Positions 36,501 to 52,600 of a DNA stretch of 64,000 nt are shown here, one piece after another. A program made the translations under genes and the position numbers. The stretch is from Camellia lanceoleosa (taxonomy: Eukaryota; Streptophyta; Magnoliopsida; Ericales; Theaceae), in NCBI GenBank assembly GCA_025200525.1, contig JANUSC010000367.1, positions 124,001 through 188,000 on the forward strand. Reading direction: 5' to 3'. Every line of letters begins with the position of its first letter. Position 1 is the first letter of the stretch. The notes under the pieces are model-generated. The model was not told the origin of the DNA and searched no databases. It worked only from the letters and a program-made list of their open reading frames with translations.

Positions 36501-38864
36501 ACGGCGCTTTTACCATTTCTCACGATTAGGTTCAACACTCAACACCTATACGGATTCTCCCAAGACAAAGGCAGATATGTAAATACGGCGCTACTTACCA
36601 TTTCACGATTAGGGTTCAACACACTCAACACCTATACGGATTCTCCCGCATAAGCGTATATGTAAATACCATTTACCATTTCACGATTAGGGTTCAACAC
36701 TGAACACCTATACGGATTCTCCTACAAGGGCAGATATGTAAATACGCGCTTACTTACCATTTCTCACGATTAGGGTTCAACACTTAACACCTATACGGAT
36801 TCTCCGCAAAGGGTAGATATGTAAATACGGCGCTTTTACCATTTCACGATTAGGGTTCAACACTCAACACCTATACGGATTCTCCCGACAAAGGGCGTAT
36901 ATGTAAATACGGCGCTTACTTACCATTTCTCACGATTAGGGTTCAACACTCAACACCTATACGGATTCTCCGCAAGTGGCGTATATGTAAATACGGGCGC
37001 TTTTACCATTTCTCACGATTAGGGTTCAACACTCAACACCTATACGGATTCTCCCGCACAAGGCGATATGTAAATACACTTTACTTACCATTTCTCACGA
37101 TTAGGGTTCAACACTCTAACACCTATACGGATTCTCCCCACAAGTGGCAGATATGTAAATACGGCGCTTACTTACCATTTCACGATTAGGGTTCAACACT
37201 CAACACCTATACGGATTCTCCGCACAAGGCAGATATGTAAATACGGCGCTTTTACCATTTCTCACGATTAGGGTTCAACACTCAACACCTATACGGATTC
37301 TCCTACACAAAGGGTATATGTAAATACGGCGCTTACTTACCATTTCTCACGATTAGGGTTCAACACTCAACACCTATACGGATTCTCCGACAAAGTGGCA
37401 GATATGTAAATACAACGCTATTTACCATTTCTCACGATTAGGGTTCAACACTCGAACACCTATACGGATTCTCCGCACAAAGGCAGATATGTAAATACAC
37501 GCTTACTTACCATTTCTCACGATTAGGGTTCAACACTAACACCTATACGGATTCTCCCGCACAAGGGCAGATATGTAAATACTAAGCTTACTTACCATTT
37601 CACGATTAGGGTTCAACACTCAACACCTATATGGATTCTCCAAGACAAGGCAGTTATGTAAATACAACGTTTCCTTACCATTTCTCACGCATTAGGGTTC
37701 GAACACTCGAACACCTATACGGATTCTCCGGAGCAGTGGCAGATATGTAAATACGGCATTTACTTACCATTTCTCACACATTAGGTTTCGAACACTCGAA
37801 CACCTATGCGGATTCTCCGCAAGAAGGGCGTATATGTAAATACGGGCTTACTTACCATTTCTCACGATTAGGGTTCAACACCGAACACCTATACGATTCT
37901 CCAAGACAAGGCGTATATGTAAATACAACGCTTACTTACCATTTCTCACGATTAGGGTTCAACACTCAACACCTATACGGATTCCCCTGCACAGAGGCAG
38001 ATATGTAAATACAACGCTTTTACCATTTCACGATTAGGGTTCAACACTCAACACCTATAACGGATTCTCCTCAATAGCACAAGCGATATGTAAATAAGCT
38101 TTTACCATTTTCACGATTAGGTTCAACACTCAACACCTATACGGATTCTCCGCACAGTGGCAGATATGTAAATACAATGCATTTTACCATTTCACGATTA
38201 GGGTTCAACACTTCAACACCTATACGGATTCTCCTCACAAGGCAGATATGTAAATACAACGCTTCTTACCATTTCTCACGACATTAGGTTCAACACTCAA
38301 CACCTATACGGATTCTCCTGACACAAGGCGTATATGTAAATACGGCGCTTACTTACCATTTCACGATTAGGGTTCAACACTAACACCTATACGGATTCTC
38401 CCACAAGGCAGATATGTAAATACGCCATTTCTACCATTTCACGATTAGGGTTCAACACTCAACACCTATACGGATTCTCCTAGACAATGGCGTATATGTA
38501 AATACTACGCTTATTTACCATTTCACGATTAGGGTTCAACACTCAACACCTATACGGATTCTCCGCAAGCAAGGGCAGATATGTAAATACAACGCTTACT
38601 TACCATTTCACGATAGGGTTCAACACTCAACACCTATACGGATTCTCCGCAAGGCGTATATGTAAATACGGCATTTACTTACCATTTCTCACGATTAGGT
38701 TCTCAACACAACACTCAACACCTATACGGATTCTCCGCACAGTGGCGATATGTAAATACGCGCATTTACTTACCATTTCACGATTAGGGTTCAACACTCA
38801 ACACCTATACGGATTCTCCCGCACAAAGGCAGATATGTAAATACGGCGCATTTACCATTTCTCA

Positions 38865-39180
38865 CGGATTAGGGTTCGAACACTCGAACACCTATACGGA
38901 TTCTCCTGCACAGTGGCAGATATGTAAATACGGCGTTTACTTACCATTTCTCACACATTAGGGTTCGAACACTCGAACACCTATACGGATTCTCCTGCAC
39001 AGTGGTAGATATGTAAATACGGCATTTACTTACCATTTCTCACGCATTAGGGTTCGAACACTCGAACACCTATACGGATTCTCCTGCACAGTGGCAGATA
39101 TGTAAATACGGTGTTTACTTACCATTTCTCACGCATTAGGGTTCGAACACTCGAACACCTATACGGATTCTCCTGCATAG
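38865..39180 (+). repeat. Island of canonical monomers
   Basis: Four consecutive copies carry intact TTCGAACACTCGAACACC and TGCACAGTGG(C/T)AG. Shortened copies resume at about 39180 (TGCATAGACAAG). Confidence 0.75.
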
Positions 39181-42069
39181 ACAAGATATGTAAATACAAC
39201 GCTTACTTACCATTTTCACGATTAGGGTTCAACACTCAACACCTATACGGATTCTCCCGCACAAGGCAGATATGTAAATACTTGCCACTTACCATTTCAC
39301 GATTAGGGTTCAACACTCAACACCTATACGGATTCTCCTCACAAGGGCGTATATGTAAATACGGCGCATTTACCATTTCTCACGATTAGGGTTCAACACT
39401 CAACACCTATACGGATTCTCCACAAGTGGCGTATATGTAAATACAACGCTTCATTTACCCATTCTCACGATTAGGGTTCAACACTCAACACCTATACGGA
39501 TTCTCCGCATAAGGGCGTATATGTAAATACAACGCTTACTTACCATTTTCACGATTAGGGTTCAACACTCAACACCTATACGGATTCTCCCGACAAGGCA
39601 GATATGTAAATACGGCGCTACTTACCATTTCACGATTAGGGTTCGAACACTCAACACCTATACGGATTCTCCGCATAGTGGCAGATATGTAAATACGGCG
39701 CTACTTACCATTTCACGATTAGGGTTCAACACTCAACACCTATACGGATTCTCCCGACAAGCGTATATGTAAATACAACGCTTATTACCATTTCTCACGA
39801 CAGGGTTCAACACTCAACACCTATACGGATTCTCCCGACAAGGCAGATATGTAAATACGGCGCATTTACCATTTCTCACGATTAGGGTTCAACACTCAAC
39901 ACCTATACGGATTCTCCCGACAGTGGCAGATATGTAAATACAACGCTTACTTACCATTTCTCACGACAGGGTTCAACACTCAACACCTATACGGATTCTC
40001 CGCACAAAGGGCGATATGTAAATACGGCGCTTACTTACCATTTCACGATTAGGGTTCAACACTCGAACACCTATACGGATTCTCCTAAAGCAAGGCGTAT
40101 ATGTAAATACAACGCTACTTACCATTTTCACGATTAGGGTTCGAACACTAACACCTATACGGATTCTCCTACAAGTGGCGATATGTAAATACAACGCATT
40201 TACCATTTCTCACGATTAGGGTTCAACACTCAACACCTATACGGATTCTCCTCAAGGGCAGATATGTAAATACGGCGCTTACTTACCATTTCACGATTAG
40301 GGTTCAACACCAACACCTATACGGATTCTCCCGCAGGCAGATATAAATACGCTTTTACCATTTCTCACGATTAGTTCAACACTAACACCTATACGGATTC
40401 TCCGCAAAGGGCGATATGTAAATACGGCGCTTTACTACCATTTCACGATTAGGGTTCAACACTCGAACACCTATACGGATTCTCCCGCACAAGGCGTATA
40501 TGTAAATACAAGCTTATTTACCATTTCTCACGATTAGGGTTCAACACTCAACACCTATACGGATTCTCCCGCAAAGTGGCGATATGTAAATACGGGCTTA
40601 CTTACCATTTCACGATTAGGTTTCAACACTCGAACACCTATACGGATTCTCCAAGACAAGGCGTATATGTAAATACGGCGCTTACTTACCATTTTTCACG
40701 ATTAGGTTCAACACTCAACACCTATACGGATTCTCCGCACAAAGGGCGTATATGTAAATACGGCGCATTTACCATTTCTCACGATTAGGGTTCAACACTC
40801 AACACCTATACGGATTCTCCTCGATAAAGGCGTATATGTAAATACGGCGCTTACTTACCATTTCACGATTACGGTTCAACACTCGAACACCTATACGGAT
40901 TCTCCGCAAGTGGCAGATATGTAAATACAACGCTTACTTACCATTTCACGATTAGGGTTCGAACACTAACACCTATACGGATTCTCCGCATAGTGGCGTA
41001 TATGTAAATACAACGCTATTTACCATTTCTCACGATTAGGGTTTCAACACTCAACACCTATACGGATTCTCCCGCACAAGGCAGATATGTAAATACGGCT
41101 TACTTACCATTTCTCACGATTAGGGTTCAACACTCAACACCTATACGGATTCTCCCGCAAGGCGATATGTAAATACAACGCATTTACCATTTCACGATTA
41201 GGTTCAACACTCAACACCTATACTTGATTCTCCTAGACAAAGGGCGTATATGTAAATACGGCGCTTACTTACCATTTCTCACGATTAGGGTTCAACACTC
41301 AACACCTATACGGATTCTCCTCGCACAGGCGTATATGTAAATACAACGCTTACTTACCATTTTCACGATTAGGGTTCAACACTCTAACACCTATACGGAT
41401 TCTCCTCGACAAAGGCGTATATGTAAATACGGCATTTACTTACCATTTCTCACGATTAGGGTTCAACACTAACACCTATACGGATTCTCCCGCACAAAGC
41501 GTATATGTAAATACGGCGCATTTACCATTTCACGATTAGGGTTCAAACACGAACACCTATACGGATTCTCCCGCAAGTGGCGATATGTAAATACAACGCT
41601 ATTTACCATTTCTCACGATTAGGTTCAACACTCAACACCTATAATGATTCTCCCGCAAAGTGGCAGATATGTAAATACGGCGCTTATTTACCATTTTCAC
41701 GATTAGGGTTCAACACTCAACACCTATACGGATTCTCCTCAAGACAAAGGGCAGATATGTAAATACAACATTTACTTACCATTTCACGATTAGGTTCAAC
41801 ACTCAACACCTATACGGATTCTCCGCACAAGGCGTATATGTAAATACAAGCATTACTTACCATTTCACGATTAGGTTCAACACTCAACACCTATACGGAT
41901 TCTCCTAGACAAAGGCGTATATGTAAATACGGGCTTTATTTACCATTTCTCACGATTAGGGTTCAACACTCAACACCTATACGGATTCTCCTCGCAAGGG
42001 CAGATATGTAAATACAACGCTTACTTACCATTTCTCACGATTAGGGTTCAACACTCGAACACCTATACG

Positions 42070-42600
42070 GATTCTCCCGCACAGTGGCGGATATGTAAAT
42101 ACGGCGTTTACTTACCATTTCTCACGCATTAGGGTGCGAATACTCGAAGACCTATACGGATTTGTGTGCACAGTGGCAGATTTGTAAATACGGCGTTTAC
42201 TTACCATTTCACCTGCATTACGGTTCGAACACTCGAACACCTATACGGATTCTCCTGCACAGTGGCAGATATGTAAATACGGCGTTTACTTACCATTTCT
42301 CACGCATTAGGGTTCGAACACTCGAACACCTATACGGATTCTCCTACATAGTGGCAGATATGTAAATACAGCGTTTACTTACCATTTCTCACGCATTAGG
42401 GTTCGAACACTCGAACACCTATACGGATTCTCCTGCACAGTGGCAGATATGTAAATACGGCGTTTACTTACCATTTCACGTGCATTAGGGTTCGAACACT
42501 CGAACACCTATACGGATTCTCCTGCACAGTGGCAGATTTGTAAATACGGTGTTTACTTACCATTTCTCACGCATTACGGTTCAAACACCTATACGGATTC
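42070..42600 (+). repeat. Island of canonical monomers
   Basis: About six copies near 89 bp, with intact CpG sites and a few private changes (GGATTTGTGTGCACAG, TTTCACCTGCATTACGG, TTTCACGTGCATTAGGG). They are flanked by shortened copies. Confidence 0.75.
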
Positions 42601-45600
42601 TCCGCAAGACAAAGGGCAGATATGTAAATACGGCTTACTTACCATTTCTCACGATAGGGTTCAACACTCCAACACCTATACGGATTCTCGCACAAGGGCA
42701 GATATGTAAATACGCCATTTACTTACCATTTCTCACGATTAGGTTCAACACTCAACACCTATACGGATTCTCCCGCAAGACAAGGCGTATATGTAAATAC
42801 GGGCTTACTTACCATTTCACGCATTAGGGTTCAACACTCGAACACCTATACGGATTCTCCGCACACAGGCAGATATGTAAATACGGCGCTATTTACCATT
42901 TCTCACGATTAGGGTTCAACACTCAACACCTATACGGATTCTCCTGTACAGTGGCAGATATGTAACTACGGCTACATTTACCATTTCTCACGATTAGGGT
43001 TCAACACTCAACACCTATACGGATTCTCCGCACAAGGCAGATATGTAAATACGGCGCTATTTACCATTTCACGATTAGGGTTCAACACTCAACACCTATA
43101 CGGATTCTCCTCAAGACAAAGCAGATATGTAAATACGGCGCTTATTTACCATTTCTCACGATTAGGGTTCAACACTCAACACCTATACGGATTCTCCCGC
43201 ATAGTGGCAGATATGTAAATACGGCGCATTTACCATTTCTCACGATTAGGGTTCGAACACTCAACACCTATACGGATTCTCCCGCACAAGGGCGATATGT
43301 AAATACGGCGCTACTTACCATTTCTCACGATTAGGGTTCAACACTCAACACCTATACGGATTCTCCGCACAAGGGCGTATATGTAAATACGGCGCTTACT
43401 TACCATTTCACGATTAGGGTTCAACACTCAACACCTATACGGATTCTCCCGCAAAGGGCGTATATGTAAATACAATGCTTACTTACCATTTCTCACGATT
43501 AGGGTTCAACACTCAACACCTATACGGATTCTCCCGCATAAAGGCAGATATGTAAATACAACGCTTACTTACCATTTCTCACGATTAGGGTTCAACACTC
43601 AACACCTATACGGATTCTCCCGCACAAAGGGCGTATATGTAAATACAACGCTTACTTACCATTTCTCACGATTAGGGTTCAACACTCAACACCTATACGG
43701 ATTCTCCTCGCAAGGGCAGATATGTAAATACAACGCTACTTACCATTTCTCACGATTAGGGTTCAACACTCAACACCTATACGGATTCTCCTAGACAAGG
43801 GCAAGATATGTAAATACGGCGCTTACTTACCATTTCACGATTAGGGTTCAACACTCGAACACCTATACGGATTCTCCGCACAAGGGCAGATATGTAAATA
43901 CTACTTTACCATTTCTCACGATTAGGGTTCAACACTCAACACCTATACGGATTCTCCGCAGACAAAGATATGTAAATACGGCGCTTACTTACCATTTCTC
44001 ACGATTAGGGTTCAACACTCAACACCTATACGGATTCTCCTACATAGTGGCAGATATGTAAATACAACGCTTATTTACCATTTCACGATTAGGGTTCAAC
44101 ACTCAACACCTATACGGATTCTCCGCACAAAGTGGCGTATATGTAAATACGGCTTACTTACCATTTCTCACGATTAGGGTTCAACACTCAACACCTATAC
44201 GGATTCTCGCACAAGGGCAGATATGTAAATACGCTATTTACCATTTCACGATTAGGGTTCAACACTCAACACCTATACGGATTCTCCCAAGATAGGGCAG
44301 ATATGTAAATACGGCGCATTTATTTACCATTTCACGATTAGGTTCAACACTCAACACCTATACGGATTCTCCTCAAGACAAAGGCAGATATGTAAATACG
44401 GCGCTTACTTACCATTTCTCACGATTAGGGTTCAACACTCAACACCTATACGGATTCTCCTCAAGACAAAGGCGTATATGTAAATACGGCATTTACTTAC
44501 CATTTCACGATTAGGGTTCAACACTCAACACCTATACGGATTCTCCCCAAGACAAAGGCGTATATGTAAATACGGGCGCATTTACCATTTCTCACGATTA
44601 GGGTTCAACACTAACACCTATACGGATTCTCCTCACAAAGTGGCGATATGTAAATACAAGGCTATTTACCATTTCTCACGATTAGGGTTCAACACTGAAC
44701 ACCTATACGGATTCTCCGCACAAAGGCAGTATATGTAAATACAACTTACTTACCATTTCTCACGATTAGGGTTCGAACACTCAACACCTATACGGATTCT
44801 CCCGCACAAGGGCGTATATGTAAATACGGCGCTTACTTACCATTTCACGATTAGGGTTCAACACTCAACACCTATACGGATTCTCCCGCACAAAGGCAGA
44901 TATGTAAATACGCATTTACTTACCATTTCTCACGATTAGGGTTCGAACACTCAACACCTATACGGATTCTCCCGCATAAGGGCAGATATGTAATACAACG
45001 CTTACTTACCATTTCACGATTAGGTTCAACACTCAACACCTATACGGATTCTCCCGCACAAGGCAGATATGTAAATACGGCGCTTACTTACCATTTTCAC
45101 GATTAGGGTTCGAACACTCAACACCTATACGGATTCTCCCGCAAGTGGCGATATGTAAATACGGCATTTACTTACCATTTCACGCATTAGGGTTCGAACA
45201 CTCAACACCTATACGGATTCTCCTAAGACAAAGGCGTATATGTAAATACAACGCATTTACCATTTCTCACGATTAGGGTTCAACACTCAACACCTATACG
45301 GATTCTCCTGCAAAGGGCGTATATGTAAATACGGCGCTTACTTACCATTTCTCACGATTAGGTTCAACACTCAACACCTATACGGATTCTCCGACAAAGG
45401 GCAGATATGTAAATACGGCGCTTACTTACCATTTCACGATTAGGGTTCAACACTAACACCTATACGGATTCTCCGATTCTCCCAAGACAAAGGCAGATAT
45501 GTAAATACGGCGCTTACTTACCATTTCACGATTAGGGTTCAACACTCAACACCTATACGGATTCTCCGCATAGTGGCAGATATGTAAATACGGCGCATTT

Positions 45601-48600
45601 ACCATTTCACGATTAGGGTTCAACACTCAACACCTATACGGATTCTCCTCGCACAAAGGCGTATATGTAAATACAACATTTACCATTTCACGATTAGGGT
45701 TCAACACTCAACACCTATACGGATTCTCCTCAAGACAGGCAGTATATGTAAATACGGCGCTTACTTACCATTTCACGATTAGGGTTCGAACACTAACACC
45801 TATACGGATTCTCCCGCACAGTGGCGATATGTAAATACGGGCGCATTTACCATTTCACGATTAGGGTTCAACACTAACACCTATACGGATTCTCCTCGCA
45901 TAGTGGCAGATATGTAAATACAACGCATTTACTTACCATTTCACGATTAGGGTTCAACACTCAACACCTATACGGATTCTCCCAAGACAAGGGCAGATAT
46001 GTAAATACGGCGCTTACTTACCATTTCACGATTAGGGTTCAACACTCAACACCTATACGGATTCTCCTCGCAAAGGGCGTATATGTAAATATGGCGCTTA
46101 CTTACCATTTCTCGCGCATTAGGTTTCGAACACTCGAACACCTCTACGAATTCTCCTGCACCAAGGCAGATATGTAAATACGGCGCTTGCTTACCATTTC
46201 TCACCCATTAGGGTTCAACACTCAACACCTATACGGATTCTCCCGCACAAAGGCAGATATGTAAATACGGCTTACTTACCATTTCACGATTAGGTTCGAA
46301 CACTCAACACCTATACGGATTCTCCCGCATACAAGGCGTATATGTAAATACGCTTACTTACCATTTCACGATTAGGTTCAACACTCAACACCTATACGGA
46401 TTCTCCTCAAGACAAGGGCAGATATGTAAATACGGCGCTTACTTACCATTTCTCACGATTAGGGTTCAACACTTGAACACCTATACGGATTCTCCCGCAC
46501 AAAGGCGTATATGTAAATACGGCGCTTACTTACCATTTCACGATTAGGGTTCAACACTCAACACCTATACGGATTCTCCCGCAAGGCAGATATGTAAATA
46601 TTACCATTTTACCATTTCTCACGATTAGGGTTCAACACTTCAACACCTATACGGATTCTCCCGCACAAGGCGTATATGTAAATACAAGCTATTTACCATT
46701 TCTCACGATTAGGGTTCAACACTCAACACCTATACGGATTCTCCCAAGACAAAGGGCAGATATGTAAATACGAAGCTTACTTACCATTTCTCACGATTAG
46801 GGTTCAACACTCAACACCTATACGGATTCTCCTAGACAAGAGTATATGTAAATACTATTTACTTACCATTTCACGATTAGTTCAACACTCAACACCTATA
46901 CGGATTCTCCCGCACAAGGGCGTATATGTAAATACGCGCATTTACCATTTCTCACGATTACGGTTCAACACTCAACACCTATACGGATTCTCCTCGACAA
47001 AGGGCGATATGTAAATACAACGCATTTACCATTTCTCACGATTACGTTCAACACTCAACACCTATACGGATTCTCCCGCACAAAGGCAGATATGTAAATA
47101 CGGCGCTTACTTACCATTTCACGATTAGGGTTCAACACTCAACACCTATACGGATTCTCCCAAGACAGGCGTATATGTAAATACGGCGCATTTACCATTT
47201 CTCACGATTAGGTTCGAACACTCAACACCTATACGGATTCTCCGCAAGACAAGGGCAGATATGTAAATACGGCGCTTACTTACCATTTCACGATTAGGGT
47301 TCAACACTCAACACCTATACGGATTCTCCGCATGGCGTATATGTAAATACGGCGCTTATTTACCATTTCTCACGATTAGGGTTCAACACTCAACACCTAT
47401 ACGGATTCTCCCGCACAAAGGCAGATATGTAAATACTACGCATTTACTTACCATTTCACGATTAGGGTTCAACACTCAACACCTATACGGATTCTCCAAG
47501 ACAAAGGGCGTATATGTAAATACAACGCTTATTTACCATTTCACGATTAGGGTTCGAACACTCAACACCTATACGGATTCTCCAACAAAGGGCAGATATG
47601 TAAATACGGGTTACTTACCATTTCTCACGACATTAGGGTTCAACACTAACACCTATATGGATTCTCCCGCACAAAGGCAGATATGTAAATACAACGCTTA
47701 TTTACCATTTCACGATTAGGGTTCAACACTCAACACCTATACGGATTCTCCGCACAAGGGCGTATATGTAAATACGGCGCTTACTTACCATTTCACGATT
47801 AGGGTTCAACACTCGAACACCTATACGGATTCTCCCGCACAAGCAGATATGTAAATACGGGCCATCTTACCATTTTCACGATTAGGGTTCAACACTCAAC
47901 ACCTATACGGATTCTCCCGCACAAGGCAGATATGTAAATACACGCTTACTTACCATTTCACGATTAGGGTTCAACACTCAACACCTATACGGATTCTCCT
48001 CACAAAGGCGATATGTAAATACGGCGCTTACTTACCATTTCACGATTAGGGTTCAACACTCAACACCTATACGGATTCTCCTCGCACAAAGGCGTATATG
48101 TAAATACACGCTTACTTACCATTTCTCACGATTAGGTTCAACACTCAACACCTATACGGATTCTCCTCAAGACAAGGCGATATGTAAATACGGCGCTACT
48201 TACCATTTCTCACGATTAGGGTTCAACACTAACACCTATACGGATTCTCCCGCACAGTGGCGTATATGTAAATACAAGCATTTACCATTTCACGATTAGG
48301 GTTCAACACTCAACACCTATACGGATTCTCCCGCAAAGGCGTATATGTAAATACGGCGCTATTTACCATTACTCACGATTAGGGTTCAACACTCAACACC
48401 TATACGGATTCTCCTTACAAGTGGCGATATGTAAATACGGCATTTACTTACCATTTCACGATTAGGGTTCAACACTCAACACCTATACGGATTCTCGCAC
48501 AAGGCAGATATGTAAATACGGCGCTTACTTACCATTTCTCACGATTAGGGTTCAACACTCAACACCTATACGGATTCTCCGCAGACAGTGGCGTATATGT

Positions 48601-49139
48601 AAATACGGCGCTATTTACCATTTCTCACGATTAGGGTTCAACACTCAACACCTATACGATTCTCCCGCACAAGGCAGATATGTAAATACGGCTTACTTAC
48701 CATTTCTCACGATTAGGGTTCAAACACTCAACACCTATACGGATTCTCCTCACAAGGCAGATATGTAAATACAAGCTTACTTACCATTTCACGATTAGGT
48801 TCAACACTCAACACCTATACGGATTCTCCTCACAAAGGGTATATGTAAATACGACGCTTACTTACCATTTCTCACGATTAGGGTTCAACACTTGAACACC
48901 TATACGGATTCTCCCGCACAAGGGCGATATGTAAATACGGCGCTTACTTACCATTTCTCACGATTAGGTTCAACACTCAACACCTATACGGATTCTCCTA
49001 CAAGGCGTATATGTAAATACGGCGCATTTACCATTTCTCACGATTAGGGTTCAACACTCAACACCTATACGGATTCTCCGCACAAAGGCAGATATGTAAA
49101 TACGGCTTACTTACCATTTCTCACGATTAGGGTTCAACA

Positions 49140-49600
49140 CTCAACCCTATACGGATTTTCCTGCACGATGGCAGAGATGTAAATACAGCGTTGACGTACC
49201 ATTTCTCACGCATTACGGTTCGAACACTTCAACACCTATACGGATTCTTTTCCACAGTGGCAGATATGTAAATACGGCATTTACTTACGATTTCTCACGC
49301 ATTACGGTTCGAACACTCGAACACCTATACGGATTCTCCCGCAAAGGGCGTATATGTAAATACAAGCTTTTTACCATTTCACGATTACGGTTCAACACTC
49401 AACACCTATACGGATTCTCCCAGCATGGCAGATATGTAAATACGGCGCTTATTTACCATTTCACACGCATTACGGTTCAAACACTCGAACACCTATACGA
49501 ATTCCCCAACATAGTGGCAGATATGTAAATACGGCGTTTACTTACCATTTCTCACGCAATAGGATTCGAACACTCGAACACCCATACGGATTCTCCTGCA
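49140..49600 (+). repeat. Mixed island of diverged near-canonical monomers
   Basis: Near-full-length copies with private substitutions (GATTTTCCTGCACGATGG, TTCTTTTCCACAG, ATTCCCCAACATAG) are interspersed with one or two shortened copies. The private changes are not shared by neighbours, which suggests real diverged monomers. Confidence 0.65.
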
Positions 49601-52600
49601 TAAGGCAGATATGTAAATACGGCGCTTATTTACCATTTCACGATTAGGGTTCAACACTCAACACCTATACGGATTCTCCTACAAGGGCAGATATGTAAAT
49701 ACGGCGCTTACTTACCATTTCACGATTAGGGTTCAACACTCAACACCTATACGGATTCTCCGCACAAGGCAGATATGTAAATACGACGCTTACTTACCAT
49801 TTCTCACGATTAGGGTTCAACACTGAACACCTATACGGATTCTCCTCCATAGTGGCGTATATGTAAATACGGCGCTTATTTACCATTTCACGATTAGGGT
49901 TCAACACTCAACACCTATACGGATTCTCCCGACAAAGGGCGATATGTAAATACGGCGCTTACTTACCATTTCACGATTACGGTTCAACACTCAACACCTA
50001 TACGGATTCTCCGCACAAGGGTATATGTAAATACGGGCATTACTTACCATTACTCACGATTAGGGTTCAACACTGAACACCTATACGGATTCTCCTAGAT
50101 AGTGGCAGATATGTAAATACGGCGCTTATTTACCATTTCACGATTAGGGTTCAACACTCAACACCTATACGGATTCTCCCGCACAAGGGCAGATATGTAA
50201 ATACGGCGCTTACTTACCATTTCTCACGATTAGGGTTCAACACCAACACCTATACGGATTCTCCCGCACAAGGCAGATATGTAAATACGCGCTTACTTAC
50301 CATTTCACGCATTAGGGTTCAAACACTCAACACCTATACGGATTCTCCGCACAAGGCAGATATGTAAATACACGGCTTACTTACCATTTCTCACGATTAG
50401 GGTTCAACACTCAACACCTATACGATTCTCCGCACAAGTATATGTAAATACGGCGCTTACTTACCATTTCTCACGACAGGGTTCAACACTCAACACCTAT
50501 ACGGATTCTCCCGCATAGTGGCGTATATGTAACACAAGGCTTATTACCATTTCTCACGATTAGGGTTCAACACTCGAACACCTATACGGATTCTCCGCAC
50601 AAAGGGCGTATATGTAAATACGGCGCATTTACCATTACTCACGATTAGGGTTCAACACTCAACACCTATACGGATTCTCCAAGAAGGTGGTATATGTAAA
50701 TACAAGCTATTTACCATTTCACGATTACGGTTCAACACTCAACACCTATACGGATTCTCCGCACAAGGCAGATATGTAAATACTAACATTTACCATTTCT
50801 CACGATTAGGGTTCAACACTCGAACACCTATACGGATTCTCCTCGCATAGTGCGTATATGTAAATACGGCGCTTACTTACCATTTCTCACGATTAGGGTT
50901 CAACACTCAACACCTATACGGATTCTCCCACACAGGCGATATGTAAATACATTTACTTACCATTTCACGATTAGGGTTCAACACTCAACACCTATACGGA
51001 TTCTCCCGCATAGGCAGATATGTAAATACACGCTTACTTACCATTTCTCACGATTAGGGTTCGAACACTGAACACCTATACGATTCTCCGCACAAAGGGC
51101 GTATATGTAAATACGGCGCATTACTTACCATTTCACGATTACGGTTCAAACACTAACACCTATACGGATTCTCCTGGACAGTGGCAGATATGTAAATACG
51201 GCGCATTTACCATTACTCACGATTAGGGTTCAACACTCAACACCTATACGGATTCTCCAAGACAAGGGCAGATATGTAAATACGGCATTTACTTACCATT
51301 TCACGATTAGGGTTCAACACTCAACACCTATACGATTCTCCGACAAGGGCAGATATGTAAATACGGCGCTACTTACCATTTCACGATTAGGGTTCAACAC
51401 TCAACACCTATACGGATTCTCCTCGACAAAGTATATGTAAATACGGCATTTACTTACCATTTCTCACGATTAGGGTTCAAACTTGAACACCTATACGGAT
51501 TCTCCCGCACAAGGCGTATATGTAAATACGGCGCTTACTTACCATTTCACGATTATTAGGTTCAACACTCAACACCTATACGGATTCTCCTCGCAAGCAA
51601 GATATGTAAATACGACGCTTATTTACCATTTCTCACGATTAGGGTTCAACACTCAACACCTATACGGATTCTCCTCCAGACAAGCGTATATGTAAATACG
51701 GGCATTTCTTACCATTTCTCACGATTAGGGTTCAACACTCAACACCTATACGGATTCTCCCGACATAGTGGCAGATATGTAAATACGCATTTACTTACCA
51801 TTTCACGATTAGGTTCAACACTCAACACCTATACGGATTCTCCGCATAGGGCAGATATGTAAATACGGCGCTTACTTACCATTTCTCACGATTAGGGTTC
51901 AACACTCGAACACCTATACGGATTCTCCCAAGACAGCGTATATGTAAATACGGCGCATTTACTTACCATTTCTCACGATTAGGGTTCAACACTCAACACC
52001 TATACGGATTCTCCCGCAAAGCGTATATGTAAATACGCGCTTACTTACCATTTCTCACGATTAGGGTTCAACACTCAACACCTATACGGATTCTCCAAGA
52101 CAAAGGCGTATATGTAAATACGGGCATTTACTTACCATTTCACGATTAGGGTTCAACACTCAACACCTATACGGATTCTCCGCAGACAAAGCAGATATGT
52201 AAATACGACGCTTATTTACCATTACTCACGATTAGGGTTCAACACTCAACACCTATACGATTCTCCCGCACAAAGGCGTATATGTAAATACGGCGCTTAC
52301 TTACCATTTCTCACGATTAGGGTTCAACACTCAACACCTATACGGATTCTCCCGCACAAAGGGCGTATATGTAAATACGGCGCTTTTACCATTACTCACG
52401 ATTAGGGTTCAACACTCAACACCTATACGGATTCTCCCGACAAAGGGCAGATATGTAAATACGCGCTACCATTACTCACGATTAGGGTTCAACACTCAAC
52501 ACCTATACGGATTCTCCCAAGACAGTGGCGATATGTAAATACGGCGCTTTTACCATTTCTCACGATTAGGGTTCAACACTCAACACCTATACGGATTCTC

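Noticed and set aside
45470..45500. Small duplication CTCCGATTCTCCC as a footprint of a transposon
   Set aside because: It is a single short local repeat of the monomer's own GATTCTCC within the indel-rich domain, best explained by slippage or consensus noise.
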